Assembly: GCA_016183425.1 (NCBI GenBank)
Contig: JACPEP010000037.1
Span: 26,596 to 90,595 of the forward strand
Direction of reading: 5' to 3'
Source: Chloroflexota bacterium
Lineage (GTDB): Bacteria; Chloroflexota; Dehalococcoidia; JACPEP01
DNA: 64,000 nt
A model generated the notes under the pieces. That model did no database searches. It was not told the origin of the DNA and worked only from the letters and a program-made list of their open reading frames with translations. Position 1 is the first letter of the stretch. Each line of letters begins with the position of its first letter. Shown here one piece after another: positions 1-6,899 of the stretch. The position numbers and the translations under genes were made by a program.

Positions 1-205
1 CGGTTTATGAGACGGAGGCTTGGGGCTGTCCAGAGTGAGTGGTCCCTGATAGGGATGACCCATAGCTTGCTCAAGCTATGGCGAAGTGGCGAGGCCCCTT
101 GGGGATGGGCCAAGGCCGGGTGGAACTGAGCCGGGTAGCGAGAATCTTGAGAGCGTTCGGGGTCTGATGGTGCTAAGCGAAGGACAACATTCAGGCGGCC
201 TCGCC
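1..205 (+). ncRNA. candidate structured RNA, possibly HEARO/IscB omega-RNA-like
   Basis: Non-coding stretch ahead of a small gene with several consecutive helices. Visible stems: a hairpin at about 41-60, a perfect 8-bp stem at 61-80 (CATAGCTT/AAGCTATG, loop GCTC), a 6-bp stem CCTTGG (97-102)/CCAAGG (110-115), and a CCGG/CCGG pair at about 117-134. The linear arrangement (hairpin, GCGAAG-like linker, CCTTGG stem, then GGCCGGGTGGAAC and GCCGGG) resembles my memory of HEARO RNAs, the guide scaffolds of IscB nucleases, but no IscB/HNH gene follows; a TIGR04076-like gene does. It could also be a cis-regulatory leader or a degraded intron. The element may extend left of the window. Confidence 0.35.
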
Positions 206-284
206 GCCGCCACGGCCAGGGTCACAAAAGAGGTTTACGGGACAGCCTCCTATGGAAAAGATATACCCTGAAAGAGGTGACTCT

Positions 285-695
285 ATGGACAAGAGAGGGA
301 GGGACGAGTTGCGCCACACCTTTGGCATGGCAGAAGGGGACATTGCCCGGGTCTCGCCCCGAATAGTCGCTGCCCTGCCTCGCTTACCGGCTTGGCAGCG
401 ATGCCGCATTGTGGCCCAGGTTACCGAGTCTCAATACTGCTTGGGCGGACTGGAAGCAGGGCACCGCTTCGTTTTTGATGGGGGAATGCTCAACACGGCG
501 GAGTCCACCGCCCCCCTCTGCCTGCGCGCCCTGGCCCCATTAGCCTGGTATGTGGAGTTGGCTTTCGACCGTATTATGGACGGTCGGGACCCCAATGCTA
601 TCTTGATTAGCACCGCCCAATGTATGGATCCCGGCCTGGAGGGAGGCGGAGTAGGAAACGTTAAGTTTCGCCTTTACGCTCAAGAAGTGCCCTAG
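285..695 (+). CDS. TIGR04076-like small cysteine-containing protein
   Basis: A 136-residue protein. The pattern of a Cys in a C-x-x-G-x-x-x-G-H segment followed by F-x-F-D-G-G, then L-C-L-R-A-L, and near the end C-M-D-P-G with a closing V-x-F-R-L-Y strand fits the uncharacterised TIGR04076 family, whose function is unknown. Start chosen at ATG 285 because GAGGTGA lies five bases upstream; an in-frame ATG at 252 lacks such a site. It follows the possible structured RNA and converges with the molybdate/tungstate-type ATPase gene: the two stop codons share the four bases CTAG at 692-695. No transcription terminator is evident between the converging genes. Confidence 0.6.
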   Translation: MDKRGRDELRHTFGMAEGDIARVSPRIVAALPRLPAWQRCRIVAQVTESQYCLGGLEAGHRFVFDGGMLNTAESTAPLCLRALAPLAWYVELAFDRIMDGRDPNAILISTAQCMDPGLEGGGVGNVKFRLYAQEVP

Positions 696-1789
696 GTAGC
701 CTGTCCAGATGGAATTATGTAGATGGCGCTTTTCTTGAGAGAAATGGTAACCGCTTTTCGCTGCTCCAGGTTCAAGCGCCAGTAGGCATGGCTGGGAAGC
801 TCTATTTCCAGGTCGTAGTGGTCGGGTGAGCCTTGGCAGCGAAAATACAGAGTATAGACGCTGCCTCGTGCCACCTCATGAACGATATCACCGTGAAGGA
901 TGTTTTCCCTCACTCCGGAACGCAAGGGACGGTCGGGGCGAATAAGCATTATCTCACTGGGTCGGATGCAGAAGTCCACCTCGCCATGGGAGACCCCAGA
1001 ATAGGGTAGTGCTTGGAAGCTTCGATTCTGCCACTCTAAGCAAACCTCGTCCGGGGCGACGCTGGTGATCATCCCCCGTAGGATGTTTTTGACCCCCACG
1101 AAGCGAGCTATTTCGCGGCTGGCCGGGCGGTAGAAAACCTCCTCCCGACTCCCCACCTGCTGAATGCGCCTCTGAAAGACAACTCCGATGCGATCGGCAA
1201 GAATGAAGGCCTCCTCGAAATCTTGAGTAACGTGGATCGTTGTTATTCGTAGCTTCTTCTGAATATCCTTCAACTCCAGCCTCAACTGGCCTTTGGTATT
1301 GGGATCCAGGGCAGAGAAGGGCTCGTCCAGCAGAAGTACCTTAGGCTCCGTCACCAGGGCTCGGGCCAGAGCCACCCGTTGTCTTTCGCCACCGCTCAGC
1401 GTCTCTGGAAAGCGCGCCAACAAGGGAAGAAGACCCAAGAGTTGGGCTACCTGATTTGCCTTTTCCCGAGCTCGGTCAGGGGCCAATCGCCTTGTTTCTA
1501 ACCCGAAGGTGATGTTTTTGTACACCGTGAGGTGAGGAAAAAGGGCATAGTCTTGAGGCAGGTACCCTACTCCTCTTCCCTCAGCGGGGATGCGAGTTAC
1601 TTCCTGGCCGTTAAGCCATATCTCGCCCCTGGAGGGCCGACATAGGCCGGCCACACACTCCAGCAGGGTACTCTTACCGGCCCCGGTGGGGCCAAGGAGG
1701 ACAAAGTACTCGCCTTCTCTGATATCCAGGTGGATATCTATTAGGGCGAAATCCCCAAGGCGGAGAGACAGGCCGCGAATGGAAATCAA
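692..1789 (-). CDS. ABC transporter ATPase, molybdate/tungstate type (ModC/TupC/WtpC-like)
   Basis: A 365-residue ATPase that would energise oxyanion import at the inner face of the membrane. Walker A GPTGAGKS is near residue 35, the signature [15 protein letters not shown] near 130, and Walker [13 protein letters not shown] follows. The C-terminal third (from about residue 235) is the TOBE-like regulatory region typical of ModC, CysA and PotA-type ATPases. The start is TTG at 1789, one base after the permease stop, with a GGGGG run upstream, so the two genes are cotranscribed. The oxyanion specificity is inferred from the partner permease, not from this protein. No binding-protein gene is next to the pair. 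Confidence 0.8.
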   Translation of the reverse strand: MISIRGLSLRLGDFALIDIHLDIREGEYFVLLGPTGAGKSTLLECVAGLCRPSRGEIWLNGQEVTRIPAEGRGVGYLPQDYALFPHLTVYKNITFGLETRRLAPDRAREKANQVAQLLGLLPLLARFPETLSGGERQRVALARALVTEPKVLLLDEPFSALDPNTKGQLRLELKDIQKKLRITTIHVTQDFEEAFILADRIGVVFQRRIQQVGSREEVFYRPASREIARFVGVKNILRGMITSVAPDEVCLEWQNRSFQALPYSGVSHGEVDFCIRPSEIMLIRPDRPLRSGVRENILHGDIVHEVARGSVYTLYFRCQGSPDHYDLEIELPSHAYWRLNLEQRKAVTISLKKSAIYIIPSGQAT

Positions 1790-1790
1790 A

Positions 1791-2603
1791 CTACAACCCC
1801 CTGCCCCCCACCCAACGAAACCCCAGGAGGGCTACCAGAGATAAACCAACAAGGATAAGGGTGACAGCAATGGCTCTCTCAATGTGGATGGTAGACAGGT
1901 TCAGGAAGATGGCGATGGGCAAGGTTTCCGTCTTGAACGCAGTAGCACCAGCCAGAATAACCGTCGCCCCGAAGTCTCCCACGGCCCGGGCCCAGGTAAG
2001 GACAGCCGCCGCTAGGATGCCCCTTCGCGCCAGAGGCAGGGTCACCCGCCAAAAGATGGCACCCTGGTGACAACCCAAGGTCTGTGCCACCTTCTCGTAG
2101 CGAGGGTCAATGCTATCGAAGCTGGCCTTCATCATGCGCAGGGCAAAGGTAGATACCAGGGTAAACTGGGCGAGAACAATGCCCAAAGGTGTGAACACAA
2201 ATCTAACTCCCGTAGCCTCTATCCCCTGGCCCACCGGAGTACGGAAGAAGACAAGAAGAGCCATCCCCAGGGCGATGGGCGGCATTACCAGGGGAAGATC
2301 TAAAAGGGTCTCCACAATACTCTTGCCCCAGAAGTGGGCCCGAGACAGGGCATAGGCGGCCGGGATGGCTATAACCAGACTCGCCCCGGCCGATAGCGTA
2401 GCTGTAATCAGACTGAGACGAACGGAAAAGAGGGTCTCCGGAGAGACCAAGGATGTGGCAAACTGAGCGGAGTTAGTATGTGAGGCTAGAGATAGCAGAA
2501 GACCGAGGATGAACAATACATAGCCCACGAGGAAGGCAAAGACCACGCCGCGGAAAACCAGGGTGCTCCATAGCCGGTAGCTAGGGTAAGGAATGGTGCT
2601 CAT
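1791..2603 (-). CDS. ABC transporter permease, molybdate/tungstate type (ModB/TupB/WtpB-like)
   Basis: A 270-residue polytopic permease with about six hydrophobic segments. The cytoplasmic EAA loop is seen as YEKVAQTLGCHQGAIFWRV, and the following stretch ARAVGDFGATVILAG matches the R-A-x-G-[ED]-F-G-A-T signature of molybdate/tungstate permeases. ATG start at 2603 has an AGGAGG site six bases upstream. It is the first gene of a two-gene operon with the ATPase; the usual periplasmic binding protein (ModA, TupA or WtpA) is not encoded in the 209 bp upstream, which instead hold the promoter of the divergent radical SAM gene. Whether molybdate or tungstate is carried cannot be told from the permease. 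Confidence 0.8.
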   Translation of the reverse strand: MSTIPYPSYRLWSTLVFRGVVFAFLVGYVLFILGLLLSLASHTNSAQFATSLVSPETLFSVRLSLITATLSAGASLVIAIPAAYALSRAHFWGKSIVETLLDLPLVMPPIALGMALLVFFRTPVGQGIEATGVRFVFTPLGIVLAQFTLVSTFALRMMKASFDSIDPRYEKVAQTLGCHQGAIFWRVTLPLARRGILAAAVLTWARAVGDFGATVILAGATAFKTETLPIAIFLNLSTIHIERAIAVTLILVGLSLVALLGFRWVGGRGL

Positions 2604-2783
2604 ACTCTACCTCCTAATCTAGCAGATGCTGAAAAATGATGCCACCAGCCATTTTTAATGTATCACAAACTGTCCGCCGCGTCAGCCACCCGTCGGCACC
2701 CAAGATTTGAGATCCAGAGACATCTCCAGACCCCCAAGGAGCCCCCTGGAAAGCCCCGTTTTAAACACCATCGGTTCATGCTT

Positions 2784-2812
2784 TTGACACTGGGGAAAAC
2801 ATACACTAGAAT
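2784..2812 (+). promoter_or_regulatory. strong sigma-70-type promoter abutting the radical SAM gene
   Basis: TTGACA (2784-2789), 17-bp spacer, TAGAAT (2807-2812). The -10 box ends six bases before GTG 2819, so transcription should begin at or just before that codon, implying a leaderless mRNA. Confidence 0.75.
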
Positions 2813-2818
2813 ATGGGC

Positions 2819-4105
2819 GTGAAGGTCGCTCTCATTCAGGTTCCTTGCCCCCAGGTGGCCAATGACCGCCTAGAGCCCAATCAGGGCCTTCTGTATCTGG
2901 CCACCTACCTCAATTACCATGGTCACGAGGCCACTTTGGTAGACCTGTCCTCTACCACTGAAGATACCTGGGTGCGTCTTATCCCTCCCGCCGATGTTTA
3001 CGGCTTTCACACCTACACCGCTACCTACGACACTGCCCTGGAGGTGGCGAGGGTGGCGCGGGGGGTAAACCCCAGGGCGGCCCTGGTAGCTGGAGGACCC
3101 CATGTCTCAGCACTACCCCAGGAAGCCCTAACCCATTTCGACTACGTGGTGGTGGGAGAGGGAGAAACGTCCCTTTTACGTCTGGTGGAGGCACTGGGGA
3201 AGGAAGACGCGCCGCCTCGTGTTCTACGGGAGCCACCGGTGGCAGACCTGGATTCTCTCCCTCTACCCAACTACCGGCTGGTGGATTTAGACAGCTATCG
3301 TCGCCAGGTGGCGGGCAAGCGCAGCCTGAGCATGATATCGTCTCGGGGCTGCCCCTACCGCTGCACCTTCTGTGCTGGCCACATGATGGGGGCCAACGAA
3401 AGGGTGCGCTTTCGCTCTCCAGAGGGGCTGGTTCGAGAGGCGGTTTATCTGGCCACAGAGATGGGAGTGACGAACCTTAAGGTCAACGATGACATCTTCA
3501 CCGCTCAACTGCCCCGTTTGCGACGCATAAATGAGCTTTTGAAGCCGCTGAACCTGAACTATCGCTGCTATGGAGAAGCCCATCGCTGCTCTTCGGAGGT
3601 GACCGACCTTCTGGCCCAAAGCGGCTGCCGACACATCTCCTTCGGTGTGGAATCGGGTTCCCGCAAGATGCTTCGTCTTATGAAGAAGCCTCATACGCCG
3701 GCCCAGGTAAGGGCAGCCATCGCCTGCGCCAAGGCCTCGGGGCTGACGGTAAGGGCCTATCTCATCGTAGGTTTCCCTGGCGAGACGTGGGAAACGGTGC
3801 GGGAGACGGTGGAGCTGATGCTGGAGTGTTGTCCCCACGAGTATATCGTCAGCGCCTTCATGCCCTACCCGGGCACCCCACCCTACCACCATCCGGAGCA
3901 GTTCGGCATCACCGAGCTTGATACCGACTTTTCTCATTACCTTCAGGTCAAAGGGAACCGAGAAACGGGCTACGTTTTTGCCACCCGAGAGCTGAATGGG
4001 GACATCCTGGCTGCCATGCGGGATTGCATAATAAAGGAGCTTTCCCCCTGTATCACCTGGTCTGGGGAGGCCAAGGCCTACAGCGGGATCTCTAGCACCG
4101 GCTAG
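2819..4105 (+). CDS. B12-binding domain radical SAM protein
   Basis: A 428-residue protein with an N-terminal cobalamin-binding-like Rossmann domain (about 1-130, with VAGGPHVSALP and a VVGEGE segment) and a radical SAM core beginning at SRGCPYRCTFC, the CxxxCxxC ligand of the 4Fe-4S cluster. This architecture is shared by BchE-like cyclases and many methyltransferases or tailoring enzymes; the substrate cannot be told. The later motifs FGVESGS and IVGFPGET are usual for the family. An ATG six bases earlier (2813) lies against the -10 box, so GTG 2819 is preferred as a leaderless start. It is a single-gene unit; the next genes are on the opposite strand. Confidence 0.85.
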   Translation: MKVALIQVPCPQVANDRLEPNQGLLYLATYLNYHGHEATLVDLSSTTEDTWVRLIPPADVYGFHTYTATYDTALEVARVARGVNPRAALVAGGPHVSALPQEALTHFDYVVVGEGETSLLRLVEALGKEDAPPRVLREPPVADLDSLPLPNYRLVDLDSYRRQVAGKRSLSMISSRGCPYRCTFCAGHMMGANERVRFRSPEGLVREAVYLATEMGVTNLKVNDDIFTAQLPRLRRINELLKPLNLNYRCYGEAHRCSSEVTDLLAQSGCRHISFGVESGSRKMLRLMKKPHTPAQVRAAIACAKASGLTVRAYLIVGFPGETWETVRETVELMLECCPHEYIVSAFMPYPGTPPYHHPEQFGITELDTDFSHYLQVKGNRETGYVFATRELNGDILAAMRDCIIKELSPCITWSGEAKAYSGISSTG

Positions 4106-4125
4106 CGGAGCTGTGAATAGGGGGC

Positions 4126-4422
4126 TTAGACCTCTTCTTCGTACAGAATGGGAGGGGCATGTTCCGGCAGAGGCTCCATCTCCTCAACGTGTAGCAGCTT
4201 CCGCATCATAGGCAATAGATAGATATCCTCTTTCTTGGCATGTACCAGGAGGCGGTACATTGTATCCCGACAGTTTCTGAAGAAGTCCTCCGATGCTATC
4301 CCTTCCCGGTTCAGGCCCAGAAAAGCTATAAAGGAATCCCGCAAGGCAAGGTGATCAGCGAGCAGTTCATCTCGGAGTGTCTTTTCTTGTGGGGAGCCCT
4401 GGGCCAGATTGGGCACCCTCAC
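4126..4422 (-). CDS. hemerythrin-like helical protein
   Basis: A 98-residue protein, probably four-helical. The segment DELLADHLALRDSFIAF, then HAKKEDIYLLPMM, resembles the His and HxxxE/D...P pattern of hemerythrin/HHE cation-binding proteins, but one of the expected histidines is not obvious, so iron binding is unproven. GTG at 4422 overlaps the stop of the preceding zinc-ribbon gene (GTGA), indicating translational coupling. A longer reading frame back to 4524 exists but would overlap the zinc-ribbon gene throughout and is rejected. Third gene of the M28 peptidase operon. Confidence 0.5.
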   Translation of the reverse strand: MRVPNLAQGSPQEKTLRDELLADHLALRDSFIAFLGLNREGIASEDFFRNCRDTMYRLLVHAKKEDIYLLPMMRKLLHVEEMEPLPEHAPPILYEEEV

Positions 4423-4559
4423 TGCCTGTCCAAAGGTACTCTCACTGTCTTGGCCACCAGGCGGCTGCCGCACAGGGGACAGCGTTTTGTTTCGAGGGGA
4501 TACTCCTTCTGACACTGAAGGCAAAACCCCGTTTCCTTAACGGCCCACGGCTGGCTCAC
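4419..4559 (-). CDS. 46-residue zinc-ribbon protein
   Basis: A very small gene squeezed between the M28 peptidase and the hemerythrin-like gene. The product carries two CxxC knuckles, GFCLQCQKEY and KRCPLCGSRL, separated by about 14 residues, a classic zinc ribbon. GTG at 4559 overlaps the peptidase stop (GTGA) and its own TGA overlaps the next GTG in the same way, so all three genes form a translationally coupled chain. Function unknown; such ribbons often mediate binding to protein or nucleic acid. The perfect double overlap and the paired CxxC motifs are the reason for calling it real despite its length. Confidence 0.6.
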   Translation of the reverse strand: MSQPWAVKETGFCLQCQKEYPLETKRCPLCGSRLVAKTVRVPLDRQ

Positions 4560-5914
4560 TGGCGAGAGCCTCCTTGAGCCAGTCGTTCTACTACCCCCAG
4601 GGCGATGCGTCCCGCTGTTTGCAGATGTTCTGGCCTCACATACTCTGCCTTATCCTCGGCGGTGTGGTAGCGGGGGTCTTCTCTCAGGTGAATGAAGAGG
4701 ACAGGGATGCTCGCTGCCTGGAAGCTGGCGTGGTCGCTGGATAGCTCAGGGGCAAGGCGAAATTCCTGAGCGGCCACTCGCCATTCCTCCGCCACTGCCT
4801 GTCCCAGGGCGACCATCTCTGAGGTGCCCGCCAGCCCCCAGGAGTCCCCCACCCCCACCATGTCCAGATTAACCATGACCTCCATGGCCTGTCGCTCTCG
4901 GGGGGAGAGAGAATCAACATAGTGCCGGCTGCCGAACAACCCCAGTTCCTCCACGTCGAAGGCGACGAAACAAAGGCCCGAGGCCCAGGGGGCGAAGGCG
5001 GCACGGCGGGCCACCTCAAGGACAACCGCCACCCCAGAGGCATTGTCGTTGGCCCCTGGCCCGGCGGCCACAGAGTCATAGTGGGCCCCCAGAAGCCAGC
5101 GACAGGGCTTGGTGACGTCTTTTTTGGCGATAACATTCAGCCCCTCCCCCTCCTGGATGTGACCCTTGACAACCAGCCTCACCCTCACCGGCGACTGACC
5201 CAAGGCTGACAGTAGCGCCTCCCCCTCCTCCTGAGAAAGAGCCACCGCGGGAATGCGGCTCAGAGAACCCAAAGAACCCCGAAAATTTCCAGCCTGGTTG
5301 TTATAGACTATGACGGCCACTGCTCCGGCTCGGGCAGCGTTCTCCACTTTTTCGGAAAAGCGAAGGACGCCTCGTTCTACCAGGGCTATTTTCCCTTTCA
5401 CCCCTTGGGTGTCTTTGTCCTCACCTATACCTGCGGCCACCACCTCCCCCTCCCCCTCCCCTCCCAAGGAATAAAAGAGGGTATTGGGGTGGAGCTCCTT
5501 AGGCGGGGAGCTAAGAACGGTCGCCTCCGCCCCCTCGTCCAGATATTGCCGAAAAGAGAATCCCTGCTTTTGAACCTGATAGCCGCCATCTTGAAACTGC
5601 TGCGCAATGTAGATAGAGGCCTCTTTTACTGCTTCCGAGCCAGCCGGTCGGGAACCGACCTTGACGGCGAGAGCCTGAACAAGGCGATAGGCGTCCTCTC
5701 CAGAGATGTTCCCCGCTAAGGAGGAGGGAGAGGCGCTGCCTTTGGTGCTCGCAGGAGGGAATGGGGTGACGGGCACGCCCTTGGTTGGGGAAGGGGTGAC
5801 GGGGGCCAAAGGAGAGCAGGCGATAAAAATGAAGGTGGCCAAGAGCACCGCCATTGCTGAAAACACGGCCAACCCTCTCCGCCATGTTCCACGAGGGAAG
5901 AATAGTGCTTTCAT
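4556..5914 (-). CDS. M28 family zinc aminopeptidase lipoprotein with PA domain
   Basis: A 452-residue secreted metallopeptidase. An N-terminal hydrophobic segment ends in the lipobox FIACS (Cys33), so it should be a membrane-anchored lipoprotein, followed by a Thr/Pro/Ser-rich linker. A protease-associated (PA) domain lies at about 150-250 and the M28 catalytic domain after 270: GAHYDSV and GPGANDNASG supply zinc ligands, EELGLFGS the catalytic Glu, DMVGVGDS and a C-terminal His the rest. The start at 5914 is chosen for signal-peptide length; ATG at 5938 is an alternative. First gene of a three-gene overlapping operon. It likely cleaves N-terminal residues from peptides outside the cell, feeding the peptide transporters. 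Confidence 0.85.
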   Translation of the reverse strand: MKALFFPRGTWRRGLAVFSAMAVLLATFIFIACSPLAPVTPSPTKGVPVTPFPPASTKGSASPSSLAGNISGEDAYRLVQALAVKVGSRPAGSEAVKEASIYIAQQFQDGGYQVQKQGFSFRQYLDEGAEATVLSSPPKELHPNTLFYSLGGEGEGEVVAAGIGEDKDTQGVKGKIALVERGVLRFSEKVENAARAGAVAVIVYNNQAGNFRGSLGSLSRIPAVALSQEEGEALLSALGQSPVRVRLVVKGHIQEGEGLNVIAKKDVTKPCRWLLGAHYDSVAAGPGANDNASGVAVVLEVARRAAFAPWASGLCFVAFDVEELGLFGSRHYVDSLSPRERQAMEVMVNLDMVGVGDSWGLAGTSEMVALGQAVAEEWRVAAQEFRLAPELSSDHASFQAASIPVLFIHLREDPRYHTAEDKAEYVRPEHLQTAGRIALGVVERLAQGGSRQ

Positions 5915-5957
5915 GGCAGTCGCTCTATACGTATGTGCCATAGTAGCTCTTAGATTT

Positions 5958-5986
5958 AGTATAGCACCATCTGCAATCACTCTTAA
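5958..5986 (-). promoter_or_regulatory. promoter for the M28 peptidase operon
   Basis: On the minus strand TTAAGA (5981-5986), 17-bp spacer, TATACT (5958-5963). The -10 is good and the -35 moderate; it faces away from the response-regulator promoter, forming a divergent pair. Confidence 0.5.
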
Positions 5987-5997
5987 GATAATTATGG

Positions 5998-6026
5998 TTG
6001 AAATATCCTGGGAGTTTCTTTATCTT
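5998..6026 (+). promoter_or_regulatory. promoter for the response regulator gene
   Basis: TTGAAA (5998-6003), 17-bp spacer, TATCTT (6021-6026), 24 bp before the ATG; ribosome site AAGGGG follows. Confidence 0.55.
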
Positions 6027-6050
6027 TGTATTTGAAAGGGGTAGCATTTT

Positions 6051-6770
6051 ATGGCTTGTATCCTCATCGTTGACAGGAATGTCAATCTCGTTGAAGCAGT
6101 AACCCAGTCCTTGCACGCTGAAGGCCACATCGTCATCGGCCTGCGCAGGGGGGCGCAAGCCATTAGATCGCTGCAGGAGGTCATTGTCCATCTGATGATC
6201 GTCGACGCATTCACTTGTTCTAGAGAGGGCACTGAGGTATGTCGTGCCCTGGGAACCCTGGCCCTGGCTAAGGGCGTACCTATTATCCTCTTGATGCATC
6301 CCGGGCTAGGAAAGGAGGGGGAAGCCTGTTTGGAGACTCTCGGTGCTGGGGTTGGCACCACCTTGGTAAAACCCTTTGAAATAGCGGCGTTGGAAAAGCA
6401 AGTAACAACCCTGTTAGAGGGCGTCCCCCAGGGAGCGCGCCAGACCTTAAAGATCGGCTCCCTGGTCCTGGATCTCCACACTTTTAAGGCATCCATCCAT
6501 GGTAGAGACGTCACCCTAACCCCCACTGAATTTGCACTGCTCCGCCATTTGATGGAGCACGCCGGAGAGGTGGTTTCCAGCGAAACCTTGCTTCATGATG
6601 TCTGGAAATTCCCTCCTAACACCGGCAACCCAGAAGTGGTGAGGACTCATATAAGAAATCTGCGGGCTAAGATCGGTCCCTCCGAGGGACAAATCATTCA
6701 AACTATCCCTCGCCATGGCTACACCATCTCATTGCAACTAGAGGGGGGAAAGAAAACGACTGCCATCTGA
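6051..6770 (+). CDS. orphan OmpR/PhoB-type response regulator with degenerate receiver
   Basis: A 239-residue regulator: receiver domain (about 1-115) and a winged-helix DNA-binding domain (about 135-230) with LTPTEFALLRHLMEHAGEVV and RTHIRNLRAKIG, typical of the OmpR/PhoB class. Asp52 (LMIVDAF) is the expected phosphoacceptor and Lys107 (LVKPF) the conserved lysine, but the usual acidic pair is reduced to Asp8 followed by Arg, and the conserved Thr/Ser after strand 4 is replaced (IILLMHPG). It may therefore be phosphorylated poorly or act without phosphorylation. No histidine kinase gene is adjacent. Divergent from the M28 operon, which it might control; this is only positional inference. 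Confidence 0.8.
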   Translation: MACILIVDRNVNLVEAVTQSLHAEGHIVIGLRRGAQAIRSLQEVIVHLMIVDAFTCSREGTEVCRALGTLALAKGVPIILLMHPGLGKEGEACLETLGAGVGTTLVKPFEIAALEKQVTTLLEGVPQGARQTLKIGSLVLDLHTFKASIHGRDVTLTPTEFALLRHLMEHAGEVVSSETLLHDVWKFPPNTGNPEVVRTHIRNLRAKIGPSEGQIIQTIPRHGYTISLQLEGGKKTTAI

Positions 6771-6789
6771 ACCCCCTCCTTCTCCCAAG

Positions 6790-6819
6790 TTGACCTTGTC
6801 CTGGTTAAGGCACTACAAT
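6790..6819 (+). promoter_or_regulatory. promoter for the CapA-like gene
   Basis: TTGACC (6790-6795), 18-bp spacer, TACAAT (6814-6819), leaving an 80-nt leader before ATG 6900. Confidence 0.6.
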
Positions 6820-6899
6820 AGCAGATGCATTTAAGGCTCATTTTCCGGGTAGCGATAGCGGAAATTGGCTATTAGTAAAGAGGTAGGAAGAGGAGTCAC

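Noticed and set aside
1..250. Molybdenum-cofactor-type riboswitch upstream of the TIGR04076-like gene
   Set aside because: Attractive because a molybdate/tungstate-type transporter is next door, but that operon runs on the other strand from its own promoter and I could not match the expected motif; the region is reported only as a candidate structured RNA.
3287..3937. Antisense frame of 216 codons opposite the radical SAM gene
   Set aside because: Shadow of a clearly functional gene; low-complexity His/Gly-rich product, no ribosome site.
4126..4524. Longer hemerythrin-like frame starting at 4524
   Set aside because: It would overlap the zinc-ribbon gene throughout; the GTG at 4422 gives a coupled four-base overlap.
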